From Pseudanabaena sp. ABRG5-3 (GTDB lineage Bacteria; Cyanobacteriota; Cyanobacteriia; Pseudanabaenales; Pseudanabaenaceae), in NCBI RefSeq assembly GCF_003967015.1, contig NZ_AP017560.1, positions 2,542,001 through 2,606,000 on the forward strand: 64,000 bases of DNA. The letters run 5' to 3'. The notes beneath the pieces are model-generated. The model did not search any database, was not told the origin of the DNA, and saw nothing but the letters and a program-made list of their open reading frames with translations. The position numbers and the translations under genes were made by a program. This document shows, in pieces, positions 16,979 to 25,892 of the stretch (its first letter is position 1; each line of letters begins with the position of its first letter).

Positions 16979-18577
16979 ATGACGATCGTTGCGATTGATT
17001 TTGGAACTAGTAATACAGCGATCGCCATGCTTCTTACGGAAAGCGATCGCGAACTTGCTCTGCCCCAAACTGTATATTTTGAGGGTATTTCTCACGGCTT
17101 TGAAACTCCTGATGGCAAGGCGTGGTTAGTGCCAAGCTTGGTTTATGTGAGTGGCAAGCAGGAATTTCTCTATGGCAAACAAGCTGAGCAAAAGTCAAGA
17201 ATTAAATCGCAGGATCATTTCAAGCGCTTATTTCAGGGATTTAAACGTGATATTGTCGCAAATTTTCGATCGCCTGCCCGTGAGATTGATGGTGAAAGCT
17301 ATGATGCAGAGGCGATCGCCGAAGTCTTTCTCTCCGAACTATGGCATCGGCTTAGATTGCAGAATATTTTACCAACCCAACTGATCTTTACAGTTCCCGT
17401 TGGTGCATTTGAGGCTTATCTCAATTGGTTTCTCAACTTCTCTGAAAAGTTACAACTCCCTAACATTCAAATTATTGATGAATCTACGGCGGCGGCTCTC
17501 GGCTATGCGATTACCCGACCAAATGCGCTCGTATTAGTAATTGATTTTGGCGGTGGGACATTGGATTTGAGCCTCGTCCGTACTGCTCCGATTTTAGAAG
17601 ATGCTCAAGTCACCAAGGCGGAAGCGATCGCCAAATCCGATGCCTATATTGGCGGGATCGATATTGATCGCTGGATTGCCGAACATTTTTTGCGCCAGTT
17701 GGGAGCCACGCGATCGCAAATTAGTGAAGCCGCTTGGCTCAGCATCTTAGAACTTGCGGAACAGATCAAAATCAAACTATCCCTTGTACAGGAAGTAAGG
17801 GCAACTTGGCTTGATCCCCAGATGATTACCCATGAACTGAAGCTAAATCAAGCGGAATTGACAGAAATTCTCGAACAAAATCAATTACTTGAACAATTAC
17901 GAGAAGCAATCGATGAGGTTTTAACCATTGCGCTCAATAAAGGCACTAGCAAGGCAGCGATCGAGCAGGTTCTCTTAGTCGGGGGAAGTTGTCAAATTAT
18001 TGCAGTTCAGCAACTTATCATTTCCTATTTTGGCAAGTCTAAAGTCAAGCTCGGTAAACCCTTTGAAGCCGTCGCGCATGGAGCCTTAGTCTTAGGGCAA
18101 GTGATCGCGATCGAAGACCATCTGCGCCATAGTTATGCCATTCGCCTGTGGGAACCATACCTTAATCAATATTCTTTTTATACTTTGTTTGAGAAAGGCA
18201 CAAAATATCCTTGTCAGCGCGATGAACCACTAATTCTGCAAGCGGTGATCGCAGGTCAAGCCGAAATTTGGCTTGATATCGGAGAAGTTGCCGATCTTTC
18301 ACAAGCGGAAGTCACCTATGACATTACAGGACGGATGACCAGCAGCCAATTGCTTAAACAGTCAGATTTTCGATCCCTTGCTGCTGCTTCTCAAAATCCT
18401 GATCATGCTCCTCAGCAAGTTTGTATTGCCCGCCTCGATCCCTTAGGACAGTTAGGAAGCGATCGCATTACTGTGAATTTTGAGATTGATGAGCGGCGGC
18501 TCTTAACAGCCACGATTATCGATCTACTTACCAATCAAATACTCATCGATCATCAAGCGATCGCCAAATTAGAATAG
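16979..18577 (+). CDS. Hsp70 family (DnaK-like) protein with short C-terminus
   Basis: The 532-residue protein starts with IDFGTSNTAIAML (phosphate-1 loop). It has IIDESTAAALGYA near 162, VIDFGGGTLDLSLV near 184 (phosphate-2) and LLVGGSCQI near 333 (adenosine). The nucleotide-binding domain fills about 1-375. The rest is a reduced beta-like substrate part without the helical lid or the DnaK C-terminal tail; canonical DnaK has about 630 residues. Such shortened Hsp70 proteins are frequent in cyanobacteria. HIP1 sites are dense, so it looks native, unlike the three genes before it. Substrate and co-chaperones are unknown. Confidence 0.85.
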   Translation: MTIVAIDFGTSNTAIAMLLTESDRELALPQTVYFEGISHGFETPDGKAWLVPSLVYVSGKQEFLYGKQAEQKSRIKSQDHFKRLFQGFKRDIVANFRSPAREIDGESYDAEAIAEVFLSELWHRLRLQNILPTQLIFTVPVGAFEAYLNWFLNFSEKLQLPNIQIIDESTAAALGYAITRPNALVLVIDFGGGTLDLSLVRTAPILEDAQVTKAEAIAKSDAYIGGIDIDRWIAEHFLRQLGATRSQISEAAWLSILELAEQIKIKLSLVQEVRATWLDPQMITHELKLNQAELTEILEQNQLLEQLREAIDEVLTIALNKGTSKAAIEQVLLVGGSCQIIAVQQLIISYFGKSKVKLGKPFEAVAHGALVLGQVIAIEDHLRHSYAIRLWEPYLNQYSFYTLFEKGTKYPCQRDEPLILQAVIAGQAEIWLDIGEVADLSQAEVTYDITGRMTSSQLLKQSDFRSLAAASQNPDHAPQQVCIARLDPLGQLGSDRITVNFEIDERRLLTATIIDLLTNQILIDHQAIAKLE

Positions 18578-18589
18578 ATAAGTGACGCA

Positions 18590-18692
18590 TAAGTAGCTGG
18601 GTGCAATTAACTATAAAACCAGAAGCAAAAACTGTAGCGCACGCTGCGCGTGCGCTACAGTTTTTGCTTCTGGTTTTTAATTAGGTTCTTAA
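18590..18692. repeat. MITE-like palindromic element (family B, copy 3)
   Basis: The left end AAGTAGCTGGGTGCAATTAA and the right end TTTTTAATTAGG...TTAA match the family B terminal repeats. The core is a long perfect stem, CCAGAAGCAAAAACTGTAGC with its complement, around a CGCTGCGCG centre. It is different in sequence from the other copies. It fills the first half of the gap 18578-18795. Confidence 0.7.
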
Positions 18693-18795
18693 TTTAAGGT
18701 TATAGATAGTTTTAATTGCCTGAAATTTTGTAGAATCGAAGTAGGATATTCTAAATATTCTGATTCTAGCTTTCAGACGATAGCAGGCAGCCCTT

Positions 18796-19305
18796 GTGAC
18801 ACACACTAGATCTAAACATTCCCGCCTGATGATTGCTGTTTTACCTGACGAATCCTCAGCCTTTGAAGCATATCGTCTACTTCAATGTCATGGCATCTCT
18901 CCCGAACATCTGGCACTGGTTGGCAAAGGCTACAGCAGCCCCGACAGTGTTGGACTATTTAATCCCACTCGCACAACATGGCGCTATGCTAAGCGTGGTA
19001 TGTTTTGGGTGGGCGCATTTAGCATGGTCATGGGGATGACTCTGCATGTAATTTTTAACTTACAATTGCCTAATCTGGATTGGCATCAAACTTTACTAAC
19101 TATCACCTCAACTGCGGGAATTATTGGCATTGCAGTTGGGGGGACAATTGGAACTTTGTATGGCTGGTTTGTGAAAAGCAGTCTATCGATTTCCTGTCGT
19201 AATTGTTTAGACCGTGGACAGTATTTATTGATGCTAGAAGGCTCAGAGACTCTGACCCGCCGAGGAAGAGAAATTCTAGACAGTTATACAGTCAAGCCTT
19301 ATTAA
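18796..19305 (+). CDS. GSP17M-like membrane protein of unknown function
   Basis: The 169-residue frame starts at GTG 18796; MIAVLPDESSAFEAYRLL may alternatively start at the ATG near 18829. The N-terminal 50 residues form a small alpha/beta unit like the general-stress-protein-17M/DUF1269 type (AFEAYRLLQCHGISPEHLALV). Two membrane helices follow at about 68-90 and 100-128, with glycine-rich IIGIAVGGTIGTLYG. A cytosolic tail (GQYLLMLEGSETLTRRGREIL) resembles the end of the same domain. Function is unknown. It is followed by a strong hairpin. Confidence 0.55.
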   Translation: MTHTRSKHSRLMIAVLPDESSAFEAYRLLQCHGISPEHLALVGKGYSSPDSVGLFNPTRTTWRYAKRGMFWVGAFSMVMGMTLHVIFNLQLPNLDWHQTLLTITSTAGIIGIAVGGTIGTLYGWFVKSSLSISCRNCLDRGQYLLMLEGSETLTRRGREILDSYTVKPY

Positions 19306-19310
19306 TCAAC

Positions 19311-19379
19311 ATAAGGAACAAATTTTTTGTAGCGCGACTAAGTCATGCTACAAAAAATTCGTTCCTTATCAAATCGTAG
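19311..19379 (+). terminator. Long hairpin after the GSP17M-like gene
   Basis: AAGGAACAAATTTTTTGTAGC and GCTACAAAAAATTCGTTCCTT pair with a single mismatch around CGACTAAGTCAT. It starts six bases after the stop codon and could terminate transcription in either direction. Confidence 0.6.
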
Positions 19380-19558
19380 AACTTAAGGTGCTACAGCTAA
19401 AACTTATGAGTTCTTTATAAACATTTACGACGCTAAATGGCAAAAAATAGGAAGAGCCTCTAACCGATTCTCCCCATTTTCGCTTTCGTTGAAATGACAT
19501 GAAATAAAGTAGTGATGGCCCGAAATATCATTCTCTTTTAGAGCTTTTTTACCTAGTT

Positions 19559-19612
19559 AAAAAAAAGAAAGGATGAGCGGCGCTACGCGCCGCCCATCCT
19601 TTCTTTTTTAGG
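19559..19612. terminator. Palindromic hairpin with T-run before the hybrid kinase
   Basis: AAAAAAGAAAGGATG-GCGGCG on the left pairs with CGCCGC-CATCCTTTCTTTTTT on the right around GCTACGCG. The A- and T-runs on the outside make a bidirectional intrinsic terminator shape. It lies in the 19306-19731 gap; the rest of that gap shows no gene. Confidence 0.6.
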
Positions 19613-19731
19613 ACTAACGTTTATGAACAGGTGGACAAACATGGGAGAATAATCCTAGAATATTTCATCTCTATACTATTTATTATTTAGAAGTGCCTTG
19701 TTTCAGAAAAGGCACGCTTCTAGGTCAATCT

Positions 19732-22700
19732 ATGTCAGACGCTGTAACTATTTTGATTGTGGATGATTCTGAAAGCGATCGCGAGATCTGTCGTCTATAT
19801 ATTCAAAAAAGTGCTGACTGTAAATATCGCATTCTCGAAGCAGATAACATTGACCAAGCAATAGAGCTATGGCGATCGCAACAGCCCGATGTGACACTAG
19901 TTGATTTTAATTTGCGTAATAGTGATGGTCTTAAGGTTTTAGAAGTAATCCGCGCCAATATTCTCTCTGAACAGACAATTCATAGGGCAAGGATGCTCGA
20001 TCTGAAATTACCAGTCATTATGCTAACTGGGCATGGCGACGAAAAGATAGCTGTAAATGCAATGAAGATGGGGGTATTTGATTATTTGATTAAAAGTGAA
20101 ATTACAGAATTTTCATTATGTCAGAGTATCCAGAGTTTACTTGATCATATTGCCTTGAGATCACAATTAGAGCGATCGCAAAGACGTGAAGAGATCGTTA
20201 CCCAAATTGCTTTAAACATTCGTCAGTTTTTAAATCTCGAAGATATCTGTCAAGCTCTGGCTCAGGAGATCCGCCAATTTCTGAAAGTTGATCGCGCACT
20301 CATTTATAAATTTAGCCCAGATATGAGCCGTAGGATTATTGCGGAAACCATCACTGAGCCTTGGCTATCTTGCTTTAATGCAGTGTCAGAAGATGGATGC
20401 ATGAATCTCTCCGAAGATTATGTAAGGGATTATCAAAACGGTAAAGTTCTTGTTAATTCAGATATATACAAAGCTGGTTTGACAGAATGTCATGTGCAGA
20501 TGTTAGAGAGATTTCAGGTGCGGGCAAATATTGTTGTGCCAATCCTCTTGTCTGAATCTGTGCATCAGCATTCTCTCAAGAATACTCAAAATTCTAGCGA
20601 CTCATCTCTATGGGGATTGTTAATTGTCCATCAATGTTCTCTTCCGCGTGCTTGGGAAGATGAGGAAGTTTACCTACTTCAGCAACTCTCTGTACAGCTT
20701 GCGATCGCTATCCAACAAGCAGAAATATATCAGAATCTCCAAGATCTTAACGATTCTCTAGAACGCCAAGTTAAAGAGCGTACATCTGAACTTCAGGCGA
20801 GTGAACAAAAATCTCGTTTTCTATTAACTGCGTTACCAGACATTATTAATTTAGTTGATGGCAATGGCATTTATCTAGAATCAAAACAGAATACTGCTGT
20901 TTATAACCTATTTCCTCCCAACATCGATCCTATTGGTAAACATATTCTGGAACTACTGCCAGCAGAGATCGCAGTCAGACAGTTTCAGGCTGTCCAACAG
21001 GCAATTGCCACCAAAGAGATCCAAACCTTTGAACAGAGCTTTGAGATTGAGCATCGCCTCATCTATGAAGAAGTCCGAGTGGTTCCTGTGCAAGAAGATG
21101 CGGTGATGATGGTGATCCGTAATATCAGCGATCGCAAACGCACTGAACAAGAATTGCAGCGCCAATATCAACGGACACAGTTACTAGCAGAAGTCACTCT
21201 CAAAATTCGACAATCTCTAAAAATAGATGATATTTTGCAAACGACAACTACAGAGATTAAAAAAATTCTGCAAGTAGATCGTGTCCTGATCTTAAAACTT
21301 GATGATGATGGTTCTGCGGATGTTTTACAAGAAGCTGTAAATGATGATTTCCAGTCCCTCAGAGGATGGCATATAGATAAGCCTTGTTTCCACGAAGAAT
21401 ATTTGCCACAGTATTACTTGGGTAAAGCTATTAAGATCGACAATGTTGATGCTGAAAATATTCCTATCGATCACGCCAATTTTTTTCGACAACTGGATAT
21501 TAGATCAAATGTGATTGTGCCGATTCTTCAGTCAGAAAATTTATGGGGATTATTAGTTGTCGATCAATGTACACATGTTCACCAATGGACTGATTTTGAA
21601 ATTGATCTATTGCAACAACTGGCAAACCAATTAGCGATCGCCATAACGCAAAGCCAACTGGTAGAGGCATTACGCAAAAGTGAAGAACAGCTCAGGCTGG
21701 CTACGGATCTCAATCAGGTAGGCTGTTGGGATTTTGATATTAGTACAGGTAAATCAAAATGGAATGATAACCACTTTAGGTTAATGGGATTAGAACCAAA
21801 TGAGTTGGAGGCAAGCTATTCTACATGGTGCGATCGCTTACATCCCGATGATCTAGAGTTTGCCGAATCAGCTTTACTTGAAGCTCTAGAAAATCAAACT
21901 CTACTAGATATAGAATATCGCGTTGTTTATCCCCAAGGAGATATCCATTGGTTACTAAGTAAAGGTAAAGGGGTTTATGATCATGCTGGTAATGCGATAC
22001 GGATGGTGGGGGTGGTGCTTGACATTAGCGATCGCAAACAGATGGAAATCGAACTAGCTCAAGCCAAGGAATTAGCGGAGGCTGCAAACAGTGCCAAGAG
22101 TGACTTTCTTGCTAATATGAGCCATGAAATTCGCACACCGATGAATGGCGTAATTGGGATGGCACAGTTATTAGCTACTACGCCTTTAAGGAATGATCAA
22201 AAGAATTTTGTCCAAGTTATTCTAGATAGTAGCGATGCTCTATTAACGATCATTAACGATATTTTAGACCTATCCAAAATTGAATCAGGAAATTTGCAAC
22301 TAGAAGCAAAAGCCTTTAATTGTATCGATGTTCTAACTTCTGCCTGCAACCTCCTCAGTAAACAGGCTCTAGATAAAAATATTAATTTGCAATATCAAAT
22401 TAGTTACGATATCCCATCTATAGCGATTGGTGATAGCTCTCGATTGCGACAGATATTTATTAATTTAATTAGCAATGCGATTAAATTCACACAGCAAGGT
22501 CAGATTACGATCGCAGTTAAGGGCAAATTTATCACACCCAATACCTATGAATGGAAATTTGCGATTACAGATACGGGCATTGGCATTTCTAGCGATCAGA
22601 TTAGCAAGCTGTTTAACCCATTTACTCAAGCCGATGCTTCGATCAATCGCCGCTTTGGTGGCACTGGTTTAGGCTTAGCGATTTGTAAACGATTGATCGA

Positions 22701-23313
22701 GTTAATGGGCGGAACAATCTGGGTAGAAAGTCTAGGGAATGTGGGTGGTAAGCCTCCCTCTGACTGGAGTATAGAATCTTCTAGCGACAAGACACAGGGT
22801 TCCATATTTCACTTCACACTCACTTTGCCAGTGCTCGTAGAGAATCAATTACCTATATTAGAAAATCTATCTCCTCTAGCTTTAGAATTTGATTCTCAAC
22901 AATTACCAATTAAAATTTTAATAGTTGAAGATAATATTCTCAATCAAAAAATAGCCAAGCTCATGTTAAAAAAACTAGGCTACGAAGCTGATGTTGTTGA
23001 ACATGGTCAAGAATGTATTACAACGGTTCTATCTAGTCAGAATGCTGATTCATTGTACGATCTGATCTTTATGGATCTGCAAATGCCTGTCATGGATGGC
23101 ATTACGGCAACTAAAATTATTCGTAAAAATTTTTCATCTCAAGATAAGCCTTGGATCATTGCTGTGACTGCTGATGCTTTATCCAGTGAAAGGGAAGCTT
23201 GTATTGAGGCAGGGATGAATGACTTCATCAGTAAACCAATCATCATCAAAGAAGTAGCAAGATCTTTGTCCACATATATAAAAAAAGTAACACATGGGTT
23301 GAACCTACCCTAA
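19732..23313 (+). CDS. Hybrid sensor histidine kinase (REC-GAF-PAS-GAF-PAS-HisKA-HATPase-REC)
   Basis: I choose ATG 19732 (MSDAVTILIVDDSE), 1193 residues, because the receiver fold starts at once; a GTG at 19693 would add 13 unrelated residues. The N-terminal REC (5-140) keeps its Asp in TLVDFNLRN. GAF lies at about 155-335, PAS at 360-470, a second GAF at 485-650, and PAS/PAC with ISDRKQME at 660-780. HisKA has its His at 798 (MSHEIRTPMNG). HATPase_c has NLISNAIKF and GGTGLGLAI, and the C-terminal REC (1050-1185) has MDLQMPVMDG. There are no membrane helices. GAF domains lack an obvious bilin Cys motif. Its last nine bases overlap the convergent CBS gene. Confidence 0.9.
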   Translation: MSDAVTILIVDDSESDREICRLYIQKSADCKYRILEADNIDQAIELWRSQQPDVTLVDFNLRNSDGLKVLEVIRANILSEQTIHRARMLDLKLPVIMLTGHGDEKIAVNAMKMGVFDYLIKSEITEFSLCQSIQSLLDHIALRSQLERSQRREEIVTQIALNIRQFLNLEDICQALAQEIRQFLKVDRALIYKFSPDMSRRIIAETITEPWLSCFNAVSEDGCMNLSEDYVRDYQNGKVLVNSDIYKAGLTECHVQMLERFQVRANIVVPILLSESVHQHSLKNTQNSSDSSLWGLLIVHQCSLPRAWEDEEVYLLQQLSVQLAIAIQQAEIYQNLQDLNDSLERQVKERTSELQASEQKSRFLLTALPDIINLVDGNGIYLESKQNTAVYNLFPPNIDPIGKHILELLPAEIAVRQFQAVQQAIATKEIQTFEQSFEIEHRLIYEEVRVVPVQEDAVMMVIRNISDRKRTEQELQRQYQRTQLLAEVTLKIRQSLKIDDILQTTTTEIKKILQVDRVLILKLDDDGSADVLQEAVNDDFQSLRGWHIDKPCFHEEYLPQYYLGKAIKIDNVDAENIPIDHANFFRQLDIRSNVIVPILQSENLWGLLVVDQCTHVHQWTDFEIDLLQQLANQLAIAITQSQLVEALRKSEEQLRLATDLNQVGCWDFDISTGKSKWNDNHFRLMGLEPNELEASYSTWCDRLHPDDLEFAESALLEALENQTLLDIEYRVVYPQGDIHWLLSKGKGVYDHAGNAIRMVGVVLDISDRKQMEIELAQAKELAEAANSAKSDFLANMSHEIRTPMNGVIGMAQLLATTPLRNDQKNFVQVILDSSDALLTIINDILDLSKIESGNLQLEAKAFNCIDVLTSACNLLSKQALDKNINLQYQISYDIPSIAIGDSSRLRQIFINLISNAIKFTQQGQITIAVKGKFITPNTYEWKFAITDTGIGISSDQISKLFNPFTQADASINRRFGGTGLGLAICKRLIELMGGTIWVESLGNVGGKPPSDWSIESSSDKTQGSIFHFTLTLPVLVENQLPILENLSPLALEFDSQQLPIKILIVEDNILNQKIAKLMLKKLGYEADVVEHGQECITTVLSSQNADSLYDLIFMDLQMPVMDGITATKIIRKNFSSQDKPWIIAVTADALSSEREACIEAGMNDFISKPIIIKEVARSLSTYIKKVTHGLNLP

Positions 23314-24483
23314 GGAATCAAGATTATTGAGAATTGATTGGAGATGCGATCGCAGATCTTCTTTTGATAGATCTAGATGCTCAAGTAGATAATTAATCTT
23401 TGTACGAATACCCAGTAATATTGCATCCTGAACATTCTTAGAGCCAATCAAATCTTGATCTCGTAATAATTCGACTTCGGATTTAGATTTGATTTTAGTT
23501 AAATCTTGATCCACAGAATTTACTGGATTTATCTCTTGAATTGTTTGCTGCATATTCTCAATTACGCCATACATCTCCATAGGATCAAAGATGCGTAACA
23601 GGCTAGTTTGGGTGACAATTCCCAGTTCCTTGCCCCAATTCCATGATACAACCATCCGCCCCACCATTCGTCTCTTCATCTCTTGGTGAGCTGTCCACAA
23701 AGAATCTTCAGGGCTTAACAGAAATAGAGGCGTACTCATCACCTCTTGAGCCTGTGTTGTTGCTAGGTCAATTTGAAAAGCATGGAACTGAACGATATCT
23801 CTCTCAGTAACGATGCCTACAGGTCTTTGGTTATCCTCATCATCGGGTTGAGTAATGACCACACAGCTAACACGGTATTCTGCCATTAACTGAGCCAATT
23901 GTAAGACGGGCGCTTCTAACGGAGCGTGAATCACCTCTGTAGTCATAACATCAGCAACACGTCGAAATCTCAATAGATTCGCAGGACGCAAGATATGACG
24001 AATACTCTCATGGGAAATTACACCAATGAGTTCTTCATTCTCATCTACTAACGGTAAATGGCGAATCTGGTAGCGTCGAAACAGAAATAAAGCCGCAAAT
24101 ATATCTTCAATAGATCGCTGAGGCATGGTAATAACTGGCGATGTCATGAAATCTGCTACCTTTGCCTTGCCAAAGTCAATCTCTTGGGCGGTGATTCTGA
24201 CGACATCTCGTGCTGTCAAAATTCCCACTAAATCTTGATTCTGCTTGACTAAAACACAACTGTTTCTCACTCCAAGTTGTGGTAATTGATTAGCGGAAAA
24301 GGTCACATCAGTATGATCTGTAATATCTAATTCATCAATTGAACAGCTAGGATAATGAGCTTGGCTAATCATCGCGATCGCGTCCAATAGAGGCGTTTCT
24401 GGTGTAACGATCAAGGGGGAATACTCGATAACACTTTTTAAATCAGGAATCCAATCAAGAGGATTGTCAAATTGCATAGTCAA
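23305..24483 (-). CDS. Four-CBS-domain protein
   Basis: The 392-residue protein contains four CBS motifs in two Bateman pairs, recognisable by repeated 'G(I/V)(L/V)T.RD(I/V)V' segments: ILTARDVVRI near 108, VISHESIRHI near 160, VTERDIVQF near 230 and VTQTSLLRI near 295. CBS pairs bind adenosyl ligands and sense energy state. No fused enzymatic or kinase domain follows; the last 80 residues are helical and charged (DLTKIKSKSEVELLRDQDL). It is convergent with a hybrid kinase and overlaps it by nine bases. The signalling neighbours suggest a regulatory role, but the partner is not visible. Confidence 0.85.
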   Translation of the reverse strand: MTMQFDNPLDWIPDLKSVIEYSPLIVTPETPLLDAIAMISQAHYPSCSIDELDITDHTDVTFSANQLPQLGVRNSCVLVKQNQDLVGILTARDVVRITAQEIDFGKAKVADFMTSPVITMPQRSIEDIFAALFLFRRYQIRHLPLVDENEELIGVISHESIRHILRPANLLRFRRVADVMTTEVIHAPLEAPVLQLAQLMAEYRVSCVVITQPDDEDNQRPVGIVTERDIVQFHAFQIDLATTQAQEVMSTPLFLLSPEDSLWTAHQEMKRRMVGRMVVSWNWGKELGIVTQTSLLRIFDPMEMYGVIENMQQTIQEINPVNSVDQDLTKIKSKSEVELLRDQDLIGSKNVQDAILLGIRTKINYLLEHLDLSKEDLRSHLQSILNNLDSLG

Positions 24484-24833
24484 ATTAATTGCGATGAAAT
24501 AGATGGAAACAAGAAAAATTGATAAAAATAATTGCTAACGAGTGCCCCTATGACAAATGTTACATGCCAAAGCGTAAAACTTAAAAATAATGTTGATTTT
24601 AGCTATATTTAGGTATACTAACTAACAGATGTTACATTTGGGTTAACCAAATCATCTGTTCATATGATTTATAGGTTTATAATGGTCAATTTAAGTAACC
24701 AGAGTTAAATATAACTATTTTTAATACCCCCACAGCGATAGAAAATGCTGCTAATGTATAGGATGTACAACAGATTACGTTACTCATCCGATGTTTTAGA
24801 GCATTAGTCTATGTAATTAAAAAACCACTCCAC
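24484..24833. other. AT-rich gap with a bulged hairpin
   Basis: No gene is seen. At 24624-24660, AACAGATG..ATTTGG and CCAAAT..CATCTGTT form a paired structure with a TTAC bulge and GTTAA loop. ATGTTACAT occurs twice (near 24557 and 24629). The gap holds the upstream region of the CBS gene. No promoter can be assigned with confidence. Confidence 0.4.
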
Positions 24834-25196
24834 TTAGTTATTAGTAGAGGTATCACTTGAGTCTTTAACTTCTGCAATTCTAGGGTTTTTCCCATAGAGA
24901 CGATCTAGTACACGCTTTACGGAAATGCGTTTCCATTTTTGTCCACGTTTGGTGCTGTATCCCTGTTGGTTGAGCCAATCGGCAATCTTTTGGAGTGATT
25001 TACCTGATTTGTGATGACGACGAATTAGTTCTACAACTTGAACTTCTTCGGGATCTTCCACCAACTCTCCATCTAGAGATCGCTGTCCAAAGGCTGGTGA
25101 ACCGTAGCCTGCATATCCCCCTGATGCAGCTTTTGCTCGCCTACCCCGTTCTAGTCTTTCCCAAACAGACAGATTTTCTGAACTGTTTTCCACCAT
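24834..25196 (-). CDS. Short protein resembling the recombinase domain of serine recombinases
   Basis: From ATG 25196 the product has 120 residues; a GTG three codons earlier is also possible. The central part, EEVQVVELIRRHHKSGKSLQKIADWLNQQGY...RGQKWKRISVKRVLDR, has the order of the 'Recombinase' DNA-binding domain of large serine recombinases. It lacks the N-terminal catalytic resolvase domain with its serine. An upstream segment (GRRAKAASGGYAGYGSPAFG) resembles the linker before that domain. So it is either a stand-alone DNA-binding protein, as is frequent in cyanobacteria, or a remnant. It cannot recombine DNA by itself on this evidence. Confidence 0.65.
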   Translation of the reverse strand: MVENSSENLSVWERLERGRRAKAASGGYAGYGSPAFGQRSLDGELVEDPEEVQVVELIRRHHKSGKSLQKIADWLNQQGYSTKRGQKWKRISVKRVLDRLYGKNPRIAEVKDSSDTSTNN

Positions 25197-25458
25197 GGCT
25201 ATCACATCTAAGTAACCAATAAATTTATTTTACTTTGGAATTGCTGATATTAATATTTTTTTTATAAAAATATTAACTTATCCTATGAGCCACATAACTC
25301 AATATCCGACATTGCCCCCGCACTATGCCAGTACTATTTGTTTAAGGTTTTATTCTCATTATTGCCCCCACGGCTATTTTGATTCGCAATTTTTCAGATG
25401 AGATAACTCATTTGAAAGTAACTGTAAACTTATCCTATCACTTAATTATCTAAACAAC

Positions 25459-25782
25459 ATGAGTACAGCCGCCTTTATTCAAGACCAAACTGAATTTGAA
25501 GCCCTCCGAGTAAATACCCCCCTGCTAGTTGTGGACTGCACCGCTACTTGGTGTGGTCCTTGTAAAGTAATCGCACCATTCATTGATCAGTTGGCGGCAA
25601 ATTATGGCGATCGCGCTAAGGTGATGAAAATCGACATTGATGCAAACAAACCTTTAGCAAAACAATTTGGACTAAAGAGTATTCCTGCCGTGTTATTTTT
25701 TAAGGAGGGGGAATTGGTAGAAACAATCATTGGCGTTAAAACCTACGAAGATTTTAGTAGCACTATTGATAAATATCTCTAA
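25459..25782 (+). CDS. trxA: Thioredoxin
   Basis: This is a compact 107-residue thioredoxin fold with the active site WCGPC near residue 32-36 (CTATWCGPCKVIAPF). The cis-proline side is LKSIPAVLFFKEG near 72-84, and a final glycine-containing helix starts at GVKTYEDF. It reduces protein disulfides in the cytosol using electrons from a thioredoxin reductase. Length and motifs match ordinary bacterial thioredoxins; it has no signal peptide. It stands alone, with a hairpin 36 bases after its stop and a signalling gene downstream. The subtype among cyanobacterial thioredoxins cannot be fixed here. Confidence 0.93.
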   Translation: MSTAAFIQDQTEFEALRVNTPLLVVDCTATWCGPCKVIAPFIDQLAANYGDRAKVMKIDIDANKPLAKQFGLKSIPAVLFFKEGELVETIIGVKTYEDFSSTIDKYL

Positions 25783-25818
25783 AAATACTTATTGAGAGGG
25801 GGATCTTAACCTTTGTAA

Positions 25819-25841
25819 GCAAGGAGCCTAGTCTCCTTGCC
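25819..25841 (+). terminator. Hairpin after trxA
   Basis: GCAAGGAG and CTCCTTGC pair around a CCTAGT loop, 36 bases after the thioredoxin stop. No long T-run follows, so the terminator call is tentative. Confidence 0.5.
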
Positions 25842-25892
25842 TTGGCTAATTTTACCCTGTAAATCGTTTTGAATACTGCATCAACTAGCTCC

